This document shows positions 55,314 through 64,000 of a stretch of DNA of 64,000 nt, piece by piece (positions within the stretch are counted from its first letter, which is position 1; each line of letters opens with the position of its first letter). Both the position numbers and the translations under genes were made by a program. The stretch is taken from contig OZ244191.1 of assembly GCA_965216745.1 (NCBI GenBank), positions 62,001-126,000 on the forward strand, written 5' to 3'. Origin of the DNA: G965216745 sp965216745 (GTDB taxonomy: Bacteria; Pseudomonadota; Alphaproteobacteria; Rickettsiales; Anaplasmataceae). The notes below the pieces were generated by a model. It was not told the origin of the DNA. It did no database searches and saw only the letters and a program-made list of their open reading frames with translations.

Positions 55314-56597
55314 TTAGTTAATACCCGACAAAGATGATTTTGGAAAAACAAGATCACGATTGACAAAAACTTTTATCTTAGCACCCTGAGGAATTTTGAT
55401 GGAAGGTTTAACATCTTTGCTTTGCTCTACTATATCAGTCAAAGAGGTGGTTATATCCTTAGTGGCATCATCTGCCATTAAGGCAAGAGTATCTCCTGTT
55501 TTAATCTCCTTTTCACCTTCTATTTCAATTTTGATCTTTTTGTCAGATCCATTAGAACCAAGCAATTTATCTACTACATATCCAGCTCCAATTTTAATCG
55601 AACTAATCAAAAATGCAGCATTAACCATATTAGAGAATTTATTATCAACATTGCCAGACACACCAGTTCTACCCAATGGATCAGTTCCTGGTGAGCTAAT
55701 TGCTATATCTGTACCATTGGGAAGCATCAACCTCTCCCAAATTATGTCAACCCTTGACTGACCATATCTAACATCTGTTTTATACGTTCCAACTAGTCTT
55801 GAACCTTTTGGAATTAAGACATTTTTCCCAGATTCTGCATAAACATCTCGACTCACTATTCCTCTAAGCATTCCGCTTAAATCTGTATTAACCGCACTTT
55901 CTAAAACAGCATCTATTATTTTACCTTGGGCTACAACAAGGTTCATCATTCCAATATATGTAGACTGAACTTGAGCAAATGAAGTTCTAGAAAGCCGAGA
56001 TTTCTCATCAATATTTGGCTTGTTTTCTAAAACTTTTTTAATTCTAGAAAAATTACCCTCTATATCCATTATATCAATTCCTTTGTCTGTAGCAGAATCA
56101 TTTTCCGGCATTTGACCTGAATCACCCGAGATAATAAGAACCGGAGCATCTCTCCCTTGCTTGTTAAATGAAGCTGGAGGACCTACTTTGGGCGAAGCAG
56201 GCTTTGAGCCGTAAGTAATCACAGGCTCAGGAGGCTGTTCCCTAGAGGAAGGAAATTCTTTCAGCACAGGAGGAAGAGGTAAATCTAATAACGATGGCTC
56301 TGGAACAGATTGACTCTTGGGCACTGGTGGAGTAAAAAAAGGCTCTTCCAGCTCAGGCATTTCTGGAGGCTTTAAGGGTAAAGATTGCATTGGAGAATTG
56401 TCAACCGCAACCTTCACATTATTGTTAGTTGAAATCAAATCATCAACAGAATTCTTTTCTTGTACTTCTTCTGAAGAAGTTGAAAACAAGAAGTACATAG
56501 CAATAGATGCTAAGAAAATCAATGAAAGTAACCTTAACTTATTTTGTCGTAATTTTTCAATCAAAGAAGTTTCTTTGTTTGCTTTTTCCTCTGGCAT
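55314..56597 (-). CDS. virB10: Type IV secretion protein VirB10
   Basis: Spans from inner membrane to outer-membrane core complex. 427 residues: one membrane helix (about 23-42), a Pro/Glu/Ser-rich periplasmic linker (about 65-165) and the C-terminal beta-barrel domain (about 205-425) with VIDAVLESAVNTDLSGMLRG, LIPKGSRLVGTYKTDVRYGQ and VDIIWERLMLPNGTDI. GGAG six bases before the ATG lies within the virB9 stop region (3-base gap). Confidence 0.97.
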   Translation of the reverse strand: MPEEKANKETSLIEKLRQNKLRLLSLIFLASIAMYFLFSTSSEEVQEKNSVDDLISTNNNVKVAVDNSPMQSLPLKPPEMPELEEPFFTPPVPKSQSVPEPSLLDLPLPPVLKEFPSSREQPPEPVITYGSKPASPKVGPPASFNKQGRDAPVLIISGDSGQMPENDSATDKGIDIMDIEGNFSRIKKVLENKPNIDEKSRLSRTSFAQVQSTYIGMMNLVVAQGKIIDAVLESAVNTDLSGMLRGIVSRDVYAESGKNVLIPKGSRLVGTYKTDVRYGQSRVDIIWERLMLPNGTDIAISSPGTDPLGRTGVSGNVDNKFSNMVNAAFLISSIKIGAGYVVDKLLGSNGSDKKIKIEIEGEKEIKTGDTLALMADDATKDITTSLTDIVEQSKDVKPSIKIPQGAKIKVFVNRDLVFPKSSLSGIN

Positions 56598-56600
56598 ATA

Positions 56601-57479
56601 TCACTCCATATCGATGTTATTGACTATAGCTCGATAATTATTTTTATATCGCAAAATCAATTTTTTATGTATTCCGTCAACTACTTTATAGCCTTGAAAG
56701 TCAACAACCTTTAATTCTTTACTACTACCATCATCTTCAACAGATAACACAGATGGAACTATTTGTTTGAAACGCATAAGAGTAACAATTCCATTATCAA
56801 AAATCTCATAAGGATATATTTCCGAGTGACCTGACATAGAATAATTATAGTTTGCATCCAAACCTAGTGTATCAGTATTTTGTGAGCTTTCATGAACCTT
56901 ATCAACCAGCTGAGAATAATCGAAAAAAGGATGGCTAGGCTTAACTTCTTTGGAAAAATAAGGCTGATTAATTCCAAAAAATTGTCGATCAGATGATTGA
57001 TCTCCAGTGTTTTGAAGCGATGGTTTTTTGTTTTCAGAATTTTTCTGGTTTTCAGAGTTTTTCTGGTTTTCAGAATCTTTCTGATTGAGATATGGATGAT
57101 AAAATCTAACAACGTATTCTATATCATCCTCAGAAGAAGTCGCGACCATATCAAAAATATAAGTATTCATATTAGTTATAATCACCATATTTGTTCTTCC
57201 CTCAGATCCTATAGGCCTAACAAAAATTCTATGACCAGCAGGCTTAATATTCCAACTTACCGAGTCTCCAATTGCAATAGTTTTAACAACTTCGTTTGGC
57301 AAAAATTCTATATAAGATTGATAAGCATGATTTCCACGCAATATAAAAACCTCATTAGGGTTGTATACATAAGTACGCACTCGGGAATCAATTGATATAG
57401 GCTGTTGAAAAGCAAAAGAGTCAAATGGCTCTACAGAAACAAGAAACACCCAAAAAAATAAAACATAACGCAAAATCAT
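56601..57479 (-). CDS. virB9: Type IV secretion protein VirB9
   Basis: Outer-membrane core component. 292 residues: signal peptide (about 1-24, RYVLFFWVFLVSVEPFDSFA), N-terminal domain (RVRTYVYNPNEVFILRGNHA, VKTIAIGDSVSWNIKPAGHR), a low-complexity linker with three QKNSEN-type repeats (about 132-150), and a C-terminal domain (YSMSGHSEIYPYEIFDNG; a VirB7-binding type barrel). Between virB8 and virB10. Confidence 0.95.
   Translation of the reverse strand: MILRYVLFFWVFLVSVEPFDSFAFQQPISIDSRVRTYVYNPNEVFILRGNHAYQSYIEFLPNEVVKTIAIGDSVSWNIKPAGHRIFVRPIGSEGRTNMVIITNMNTYIFDMVATSSEDDIEYVVRFYHPYLNQKDSENQKNSENQKNSENKKPSLQNTGDQSSDRQFFGINQPYFSKEVKPSHPFFDYSQLVDKVHESSQNTDTLGLDANYNYSMSGHSEIYPYEIFDNGIVTLMRFKQIVPSVLSVEDDGSSKELKVVDFQGYKVVDGIHKKLILRYKNNYRAIVNNIDME
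57031..57084 (-). repeat. Three 18-base repeats in virB9
   Basis: Units 57031-57048, 57049-57066 and 57067-57084 encode QKNSEN/QKDSEN in the linker between the two VirB9 domains. In frame, probably a flexible spacer. Confidence 0.75.
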
Positions 57480-57533
57480 TATATACCTGTATACTTAAAA
57501 ATAATCGTAAAACCTAAAAACCAGAACAAAAAA

Positions 57534-58184
57534 TCATAAGAATTCATCTTCAGACTTATAAGATTTAATAATAAAACCCAGTGGATTTATATACCTTTGC
57601 AATTCATTCATTTCTATAGGAAGATAGCCATAAGATATAATTGCAATTTTATCCACATACTTAGATCGTCCGTCTGAGAATCTAAACTCCAATCCAAATC
57701 TAATTTGTACAGAATTATCATTAATATGATGAATAGATCGAATTTTCATTGTTGAGTCAACAATATTAGAATATAGATTCAGCGGGCTATGTTGATTGCT
57801 TAATCTAATCGAGTACCTAAAAGTGTCATATACATCTTGAGATGACAAAATTCTAACCTGAGAATAATAATCATATTTATAAGTGTTAGGATTGAAAAGC
57901 TCTCTAGCCCTTATATACTTTACAAGAAAATATTCTGAAACAGCTTTGTTTGCAGAATATTCTTTCAATGTAGCTTGATCTACAATAGAAACTCTTCCGC
58001 TATCTTTTGCAATTTCGATGACAAATGGTTCTAAACGTTGAGAATCTGTAAGAGAAACCAAAGAAAACAAACTAATTCCAAGAACAATTAATAAAATCAA
58101 GCCAAAACCAATACATATATTTCTTTGCCTAGTCAATGAACTTATTATGTCATTATACCAATAATCATTGTCAACAGAATTCAT
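57534..58184 (-). CDS. virB8: Type IV secretion protein VirB8
   Basis: Bitopic inner-membrane assembly factor. 216 residues: cytosolic N-terminus with DNDYWYNDIISSLTRQRN, one membrane helix (about 24-46), periplasmic domain with YFLVKYIRARELFNPNTYKY and a region typical of the family (IRFGLEFRFSDGRSKYVDKI, INPLGFIIKSYKSEDEFL). First gene of the secretion string. Confidence 0.95.
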   Translation of the reverse strand: MNSVDNDYWYNDIISSLTRQRNICIGFGLILLIVLGISLFSLVSLTDSQRLEPFVIEIAKDSGRVSIVDQATLKEYSANKAVSEYFLVKYIRARELFNPNTYKYDYYSQVRILSSQDVYDTFRYSIRLSNQHSPLNLYSNIVDSTMKIRSIHHINDNSVQIRFGLEFRFSDGRSKYVDKIAIISYGYLPIEMNELQRYINPLGFIIKSYKSEDEFL

Positions 58185-58761
58185 ATTAACACCTTACAAC
58201 ACTTGAATAAGATCAAATCAAAAAAAATCACTTATAAAACCTCTAAAACTAATATAAAGACTAGTTGTTACAAAATCACTAACCATAAACAATGAAGAAG
58301 CATAATGAGTAAAAAATGATTCATCAAAGCAATAGAACTTTGTAAACTTCAGAAAGAAATATTAATAGTAAGATAATATATGCTCAAACTTCAAAGAAGC
58401 AATTGATTTTGATAATTTTTATTCAGAAAAAGAATTTGAGATAAATTCATTAATAAAGTATTTTGCTAGATGCATATAAGTATAAGGACAAGCATTTTAT
58501 CGCAAACGTTATATGCAAACTTATTAAACAGAGCGAAAATCAGATTTATTAGACAATAAATAAATGTTAAGGCATAGCATTTTGATCAATTAAATAAGTG
58601 TATTATGGCAAAATTTACTCAATTTGATGCTTTTTCGCACTAAAATGGCTATAAAAGCTTCTGGTAAATAAATTGATAACTATGTATATAAAGTTTATAC
58701 ACTGGTATAAGATTTAAAACAAATCCATATAAAACAACTTTTATTTATTAGCACGCAATAG
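58185..58761. other. Intergenic region between divergent virB8 and rpmJ
   Basis: About 575 bases without a supported gene. One short stretch (about 58385-58470) reads FKEAIDFDNFYSEKEFEINS and stops soon after, perhaps a gene fragment. Both the virB8 promoter and the rpmJ promoter should lie in or next to it; only the latter was recognised. Confidence 0.45.
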
Positions 58762-58791
58762 TTGACTTTTGAGACATTTGTGTAATACAAT
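58762..58791 (+). promoter_or_regulatory. Probable promoter of rpmJ
   Basis: TTGACT (58762-58767), 18-base spacer, TACAAT (58786-58791), 35 bases before the rpmJ ATG. One of the best sigma-70-like matches in the window. Confidence 0.6.
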
Positions 58792-58825
58792 GCATAATAC
58801 TTATTATTTCTCCGATTCAATCATC

Positions 58826-58954
58826 ATGAAGGTTAAAAGCTCCATCAAAACTGCTAGACTTAGAGGCAAGGATACTTCTTATGTTGTTCGCAGAGGCAAG
58901 AAACTTTATGTCTATGACAAAAAGAACCCAAGATTCAAAGTTAGACAAGGTTGA
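58826..58954 (+). CDS. rpmJ: 50S ribosomal protein L36, zinc-free (type B) form
   Basis: 42 residues from the ATG at 58826: MKVKSSIKTARLRGKDTSYV ... KNPRFKVRQG. The zinc-ligand cysteines of the classic L36 are absent, as in the YkgO-type paralogue that is normal in Alphaproteobacteria. The open frame runs 19 codons further upstream, but that region overlaps the promoter and is not used. Confidence 0.93.
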   Translation: MKVKSSIKTARLRGKDTSYVVRRGKKLYVYDKKNPRFKVRQG

Positions 58955-58990
58955 TTCCATCCATTATCAATAATAATAATCATATTTACG

Positions 58991-59731
58991 ATGCTTGACT
59001 CACTTAAAGATTTCAAAGTTTTAATAACAGGTGCCACTGGCGCCATTGGATCCTCTCTATCTTTTTTGCTCCACCAGCTAGGCGCGCACATAACAATAAC
59101 AGGCACAAGATTAGAAGCCTTAGACAGGATTTCTTCTGAGCTTGGTTCAAAAGTACATGCAATACAGTGCGACATGAGCGAGCCTGAATCTGCAGACAAG
59201 CTCGTGGATCAGGCCGCTGAAGCTATGGGTGGAATAGATGGCTTAGTTTGCAATGCTGGGATCACAAGAGACGCTCTTTCTCTTAGAATAAATCAGAAAA
59301 AATGGGATGAGGTTTTGCAAATCAATTTATCATCTCCATTCTTTTTAAACAAAGCAGCTTGCAAATTCATGATGAGAGCAAAACATGGCTCAATAGTAAA
59401 CGTTTCGTCTGTGGTTGCATTTTCCGGTAATCCAGGTCAGGTCAACTATGTAGCATCAAAAGCAGGTTTAGTAGGAATGACAAAGTCCATGGCATTAGAG
59501 TTTGCTCAGAAAAACATTAGAATCAATTGCGTTGCCCCAGGATTTATTCAAAGCCCAATGACTGATAAAGTAAGTCAAATCTCATTGCAAAGAATAAAAT
59601 CTAACATAGCCATGCAAAGAATTGGGCAGCCTCAAGAAATAGCAAATGCTATTGCTTTTTTGCTTTCCGATGCCTCTAGTTATATTACAGGAGAAACTTT
59701 ACATATAAATGGTGGACTTTTGATGAAATAA
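58991..59731 (+). CDS. fabG: 3-oxoacyl-[acyl-carrier-protein] reductase FabG
   Basis: NADPH-dependent reduction step of fatty acid synthesis. 246 residues, standard length, with the cofactor loop ITGATGAIGSSLSFLL (TGxxxGIG-like with Ala-Ile-Gly), NAGIT (NNAG equivalent), catalytic Ser in VNVSSVVAFSGNPGQVNY, Tyr-xxx-Lys as NYVASKAG and VAPGFIQSPMTD. No acyl carrier protein gene is adjacent. Confidence 0.94.
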   Translation: MLDSLKDFKVLITGATGAIGSSLSFLLHQLGAHITITGTRLEALDRISSELGSKVHAIQCDMSEPESADKLVDQAAEAMGGIDGLVCNAGITRDALSLRINQKKWDEVLQINLSSPFFLNKAACKFMMRAKHGSIVNVSSVVAFSGNPGQVNYVASKAGLVGMTKSMALEFAQKNIRINCVAPGFIQSPMTDKVSQISLQRIKSNIAMQRIGQPQEIANAIAFLLSDASSYITGETLHINGGLLMK

Positions 59732-59763
59732 ACACACAGCACTTAAACAATCATTTTTACAAT

Positions 59764-59792
59764 TTGACTTACCTTTTATTGTCTTTTAGGAT
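59764..59792 (+). promoter_or_regulatory. Possible promoter of tolC
   Basis: TTGACT (59764-59769), 17-base spacer, TAGGAT (59787-59792), 33 bases before the tolC ATG. Good spacing and place. Confidence 0.45.
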
Positions 59793-59825
59793 GTAAATTA
59801 AATACCTATATTCAGCCCAAGACCA

Positions 59826-61169
59826 ATGAAAAACAAATCTCTAATTCTTTTTTTTGCTTCTAGGTTGTTATTTTTTTTTATGATCTTTCTGCCTTGCCAA
59901 TCATTCTCTGACAGCTTGAAAGATTTCATTAAAACAACTTTATCTAATAGCGAATCTTTGCGAGCTTCTCAGTACATGCTCAAATCATCTGAAGAATATA
60001 GATACAAGCTTTCTTCTGGCTTAATGCCTGAAATCAGCATTAGATCTGGACCTTTTGCATTTGAAATAGATAGCAAATCACCTCCCTCAATGCAAAATCA
60101 ATCTGTGTTGGAAATATCACAAACAATATTTGATTCTGGCCGTACATTTTCTTCATCTCAAATAGGGACAGCAGAATACAACAGAAGCAAGTCCCAACAT
60201 AAAATAAATGAAAGCGAAATAATATTAAATGCAGTGAATGTATACACAAACCTATTGTTCGCTTCAGAGGATCATAAACTTAAAAAAAAAATTATGCAGT
60301 CTCTTGAAAAACATTTGCAAGCAATCAAGATACGCAAAAGTCTTGGAGAATCCACTCAAAGCGATTTAGCAAATGCAGAAGCAAGGTGGCATGCCTCTGT
60401 AGCCGATACTATAAAGTCTGAAAGCAACCTAAGTACTGCCAAAATAAATTTCTTATCTTTATCAGGGATGGAGCCAGATTTAAACAAAATAACAACACCA
60501 AAAAAGCTGCCAATTGTCCCAAAATCTTTAAAAGAAGCGTTAAATGAAGCTATGACATATAACTCAAAAATAATATCTTCTTTTTATCAAAATCAATCAG
60601 CTTTAGCAACATCAAGGCTTGCATTAGCAAACACTCTACCATCTTTAAGTGTCAAGTATACCACACATCTTGATGATACAAGTAAAAACGCATTCGGTGG
60701 GTATTTGTATTTCCCAATTTTCAATAAAGGGCAAAATTTATCTGAAATTAGAAAATCTTATTTTGATTCAAAGCAAGCACTTCATAATCATCAACATACA
60801 GTAAAAAACGTTGAAACCGCTATAACCACTGAATGGAATAATTTAATCTCATCAAATGCATTTGTACATTCAACGCATCAGGCAGCTATTTCGGCAGAAA
60901 TGGCTCTCCATACAACAGAGAAAGAATTTGAAATGAGCATAGCTACCACATTGGCTGTAATAGATGCACAAAATAATCTTTTGAAAGCTCAAACCGCTAA
61001 TTTAGAAGCTAAAATTTCCCATATAAGAGCTGTATATTCTCTTTTGTTAGAAATAGGGAATATCAAAATGCTTTCTGATTGTCTAGATATTGAGAAAATC
61101 TCTCAAGATTCTCTAAAAAGCAATTTAAATCAAAAAACTAACAAAACTTTTTTGGGATCAAGAAGTTGA
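59826..61169 (+). CDS. tolC: TolC-family outer-membrane channel protein
   Basis: Trimeric outer-membrane tunnel for type I secretion or efflux. 447 residues: signal peptide (about 1-29), then the two-fold repeated helical architecture of TolC, with LEISQTIFDSGRTFSSSQIG and GGYLYFPIFNKGQNLSEIRK as equivalent beta/helix segments, and coiled-coil helices with Ala/Leu heptads. No partner transporter gene is adjacent. Family certain; which export system it serves is unknown. Confidence 0.92.
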   Translation: MKNKSLILFFASRLLFFFMIFLPCQSFSDSLKDFIKTTLSNSESLRASQYMLKSSEEYRYKLSSGLMPEISIRSGPFAFEIDSKSPPSMQNQSVLEISQTIFDSGRTFSSSQIGTAEYNRSKSQHKINESEIILNAVNVYTNLLFASEDHKLKKKIMQSLEKHLQAIKIRKSLGESTQSDLANAEARWHASVADTIKSESNLSTAKINFLSLSGMEPDLNKITTPKKLPIVPKSLKEALNEAMTYNSKIISSFYQNQSALATSRLALANTLPSLSVKYTTHLDDTSKNAFGGYLYFPIFNKGQNLSEIRKSYFDSKQALHNHQHTVKNVETAITTEWNNLISSNAFVHSTHQAAISAEMALHTTEKEFEMSIATTLAVIDAQNNLLKAQTANLEAKISHIRAVYSLLLEIGNIKMLSDCLDIEKISQDSLKSNLNQKTNKTFLGSRS

Positions 61170-61384
61170 ATCAAAGATTAAATCTTAAAGCTTCAATAAA
61201 GCCATTAGGTATATGGAAAGAAAAATAAGAAATAGAGATTGAAAACAAAGAAACTTGATTCAGAAACAAAAAACTGTCCAACATCACTTTAAAAATCAAT
61301 TCAAATCATAAAACTGACAAAATATTCGTTAGTTTTCAAAATTCCAGTAGTCAAAGACTAGAGATAAAAATAGAAATAATTTTT

Positions 61385-63775
61385 CTATTTTTCTACTGAT
61401 ATCTTGAAAATTCTAGACACCACCATCTCCTCCCATTCGTAAATAAGAGATTTCAACAAAACAAAAGATTCTTCTTTGAATTCATTTACAGGATTCTTCT
61501 GAGCAACAGCTCTCAAAGTTATACTTTTTTTTAGGTATTCAAGAGATGCAAGATGGTCCTTCCAAAGAAAATCCAAGGAAACAAGCATTATACGCTTCTT
61601 GACAAAATTCATAACTTCAGGAGTCATAATCTCTTCTTTTTTTTGAAATTCTTTTTGAACTAGCTTATGCAAAACATCGTGTAAAAAATCCATACCGCCA
61701 GAATAATCAAATGTTAGTCCATAAATTGTATTGATTTCTGATTTCATTAGATCAAGATCGACAACCTGATTATCATCAGATGAAGAGAAAACTATTTTTC
61801 TATTAACATTGATCAACAGATCCGAAATATCGCAACTCTCAGAATTAATAATAGAATTTCTTTTTTTGAAAACAATTTTACGCTGTTCATTCATAACATC
61901 ATCAAAACTAAGTAGAGATTTTCTAATTTCATAATTTTGAGATTCGACTTTACTTTGGGCTCTCTGTATTGCCTTGGTAATCCAGGGATGGTGTATACTC
62001 TCTCCTTGTTGAAGACCGAGCTTGGCAAGCATACCTTTGATTTTAGAAGAACCGAAAATTCTCAGAAGATCATCGTCCAATGATAGAAAAAATTTAGATG
62101 CCCCAGGATCACCTTGTCTTCCAGATCTACCCCTGAGCTGATTGTCTATTCTTCTGCTTTCATGACGTTCTGTGCCAATAACAAAAAGACCTCCGGCTTC
62201 AGCAACCAATCTTCTGTTTTCTTCTATTTTCTCAACACTACCATCTTCTTCTGAGAGAGGGGTGCCTCCCAATTTAATATCTGTGCCCCTCCCGGCCATA
62301 TTGGTGGCAATTGTTATGCTTCCCGGGGCTCCAGCCTGAGCTATAATAGAAGCTTCTTGGGCATGGTATCTGGCGTTGAGCACCCTATGCTTTAAACCTA
62401 TTTTATTTAAAATAACAGATAATGTTTCTGATTTAGAAATACTTGTAGTACCAACAAGAACCGGTTGAGAATTTTCATTACAATTTTTTATCAACTCAAC
62501 AATTGCTTTCGTTTTTTCTTCAAAAGTAGAATATATTTCATCATCGTAATCTTCCCTGCGAATAGGTAAATTTGTAGGAATTTGAACAACTTTCAAACCA
62601 TAAATAGCAGAAAACTCACCAGATTCTGTTATTGCTGTGCCAGTCATTCCGCATAATTTATCATACATCCGGAATAAATTCTGAAATGTAATAGATGCAA
62701 GGGTATGGTTCTCTTTATTTATCCTTACATCTTCTTTTGCTTCTAGAGCTTGATGGAGACCTTCAGAAAAACGTCTACCTTCCATTACCCTACCAGTAAA
62801 TTCGTCAACTATAAGAACTTTAGAATCTTTGACTATATACTCTTTATCTAAAGAAAATAAAAAATGGGCTTTCAGGGATTGGTCAACACGACCAACTATA
62901 TCAACGTTCTCAACATCATATAAAGTAGTATTTTCATTGATCAATCCATTTTCCAAAAGTAAAATCTCGAGTTTTTCAACTCCAGAATCAGTCAAAGAAA
63001 CGGATTTACTCTTCTCATCTATTTCAACATGCTCTTTCTTCAAACCAGAAACAATTCTATTTATATGCTTAAAGACACTGACATTTTCTTCCACTGCACC
63101 CGAAATTATTAGTGGAGTTCTAGCTTCATCGATCAAAATTGAATCAATTTCATCTATTATTGCATAAAAGAGGCCTCTTTGTACCAGCGAAGAATTATCC
63201 ATCCTCATGTTATCTCGCAAATAATCAAAACCCAACTCATTGTTGGTAACATAAGTTATGTCACAATCATAAGCCTTTTTACGGTCTGCGATATTTGTAT
63301 CTGAGGTAACACAACCAATCGTAAGACCTAAAAACTTATATACCTTGCCCATCCAAACGGAGTCACGCTTCGCAAGGTAATCATTCACTGTAACTACATG
63401 TACTCCTTTGCCGTACAGAGCATTAATATAGGCAGGTAGTGTTGCGACTAGAGTCTTACCTTCTCCGGTTTTCATTTCTACTATCATGCCTTTATGCATT
63501 GCAAGTCCACCCTGGATCTGCACCAAAAAATGCTCCATTTTCAATACTCTACTAGCAGCTTCTCTGACTAATGCAAAAGATAGGGCTATTAATTTATCAC
63601 TTTCACCATGGCTTTGAATCTCCAATCTAAGCTCTTCAGTCTTTTTAGGAAACTCATCATCAGACATGTTGCGAACTTGAGTACGAAAATCAATAGTTGT
63701 TTGGGTCAAAGTTGACATGCCAGACAAAATTCGTGAATTGAAAGATTTAAATAAGGAAGAAATGAGAGAAAACAC
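61385..63775 (-). CDS. secA: Preprotein translocase ATPase SecA, without the C-terminal zinc domain
   Basis: Motor that drives proteins through SecYEG. 796 residues, about 100 fewer than in most relatives. The motor is complete: EMKTGEGKTLVATLPAYINA (Walker A), DEIDSILIDEARTPLIISG (DEAD box), GTTSISKSE, TNMAGRGTDIKLGG, LRGRSGRQGDPGASKFFLSL; the scaffold/wing end WKDHLASLEYLKKSITLRAV is present. The protein ends soon after; the linker and Cys-rich SEC-C zinc motif that bind SecB and lipid are missing. The start GTG at 63775 fits the family start, though AGG is only a base or two upstream. Confidence 0.97.
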   Translation of the reverse strand: MFSLISSLFKSFNSRILSGMSTLTQTTIDFRTQVRNMSDDEFPKKTEELRLEIQSHGESDKLIALSFALVREAASRVLKMEHFLVQIQGGLAMHKGMIVEMKTGEGKTLVATLPAYINALYGKGVHVVTVNDYLAKRDSVWMGKVYKFLGLTIGCVTSDTNIADRKKAYDCDITYVTNNELGFDYLRDNMRMDNSSLVQRGLFYAIIDEIDSILIDEARTPLIISGAVEENVSVFKHINRIVSGLKKEHVEIDEKSKSVSLTDSGVEKLEILLLENGLINENTTLYDVENVDIVGRVDQSLKAHFLFSLDKEYIVKDSKVLIVDEFTGRVMEGRRFSEGLHQALEAKEDVRINKENHTLASITFQNLFRMYDKLCGMTGTAITESGEFSAIYGLKVVQIPTNLPIRREDYDDEIYSTFEEKTKAIVELIKNCNENSQPVLVGTTSISKSETLSVILNKIGLKHRVLNARYHAQEASIIAQAGAPGSITIATNMAGRGTDIKLGGTPLSEEDGSVEKIEENRRLVAEAGGLFVIGTERHESRRIDNQLRGRSGRQGDPGASKFFLSLDDDLLRIFGSSKIKGMLAKLGLQQGESIHHPWITKAIQRAQSKVESQNYEIRKSLLSFDDVMNEQRKIVFKKRNSIINSESCDISDLLINVNRKIVFSSSDDNQVVDLDLMKSEINTIYGLTFDYSGGMDFLHDVLHKLVQKEFQKKEEIMTPEVMNFVKKRIMLVSLDFLWKDHLASLEYLKKSITLRAVAQKNPVNEFKEESFVLLKSLIYEWEEMVVSRIFKISVEK

Positions 63776-64000
63776 CTTTCGAAAATAACAAAATAATTCT
63801 ATTTATGCAAGTTATGATCTATCAAATAAATCAAAAATGAATTGGAAAAAGCATTACGCCTAAAAAAGAAAATTTATCGCAACACAAACATATATAATAT
63901 AATGTTAAAAATACTTTAATATGATTAGCAACTATGCCATAATGCGTATACATCGTTGTAGGCAAGACATATAACTTAGAAATGACATTAATTAAAATAG

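Noticed and set aside
58769..58825. N-terminal extension of L36
   Set aside because: It overlaps the promoter region and L36 proteins of this type begin at MKV.

Overview
The window is AT-rich bacterial chromosome from what looks like an obligately host-associated alphaproteobacterium of the order Rickettsiales. The evidence is a compact virB8-virB9-virB10-virB11-virD4 cluster, a malic enzyme fused to a phosphotransacetylase-like domain, the tRNA-Tyr/tRNA-Gly/tuf/tRNA-Trp/secE/nusG/rplKAJL/rpoBC block, scattered housekeeping genes, long gene-poor stretches and decayed coding remnants. FlhB and a FliK-like protein would fit a flagellum-gene-bearing lineage such as Midichloriaceae, but that placement is inference. 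TGA is used as a stop codon and the single tRNA-Trp has a CCA anticodon, so the code is standard.

Layout. 1-5742 (minus): pdhB, flhB (overlapping pdhB by 8 bases, GTG start), a FliK-like protein, a degenerate TrpD-family protein and guaA, which runs off the left edge. 5838-6137: small FtsB/DivIC-like protein. 6138-7927: 1.8 kb without an intact convincing gene, holding a decayed frame. 7928-8941: orphan membrane protein. 9231-13553 (plus): rpsO-pnp-nadK-ispA. 13557-19374 (minus): lnt (catalytic Cys replaced by Ser), maeB, and a membrane-anchored hydrolase-like orphan. 19897-26540 (plus): fdxA, a Lys-rich orphan, cysS, a large exported repeat protein and an alpha/beta hydrolase. 26705-39477 (minus): transcription and translation block ending in a strong terminator after rpoC. 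39820-45421 (plus): rlmB (frame broken in a 9-A tract), comEC, holB, lepA. 45818-51859 (minus): ratA-like, lipA, rpmB, mnmA, a PpiD-like protein, sufB. 51982-58184 (minus): the type IV secretion cluster; VirD4 carries a tandemly repeated acidic tail. 58826-61169 (plus): rpmJ, fabG, tolC. 61385-63775 (minus): secA.

Working together: MaeB and PdhB feed pyruvate to acetyl-CoA and LipA supplies lipoyl groups for the dehydrogenase. SufB and FdxA belong to iron-sulfur metabolism. SecA/SecE, TolC and the VirB/D4 proteins form export routes. IspA makes prenyl precursors.

The most notable observations are the rlmB poly-A frameshift, the Lnt that lacks its catalytic cysteine, the L7/L12 with two insertions on its factor-binding face, the degenerate TrpD relative in a flagellar/pyruvate dehydrogenase gene string, and the acidic minisatellite tail of VirD4. 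No CRISPR array, intact insertion sequence, rRNA gene or replication origin was seen.
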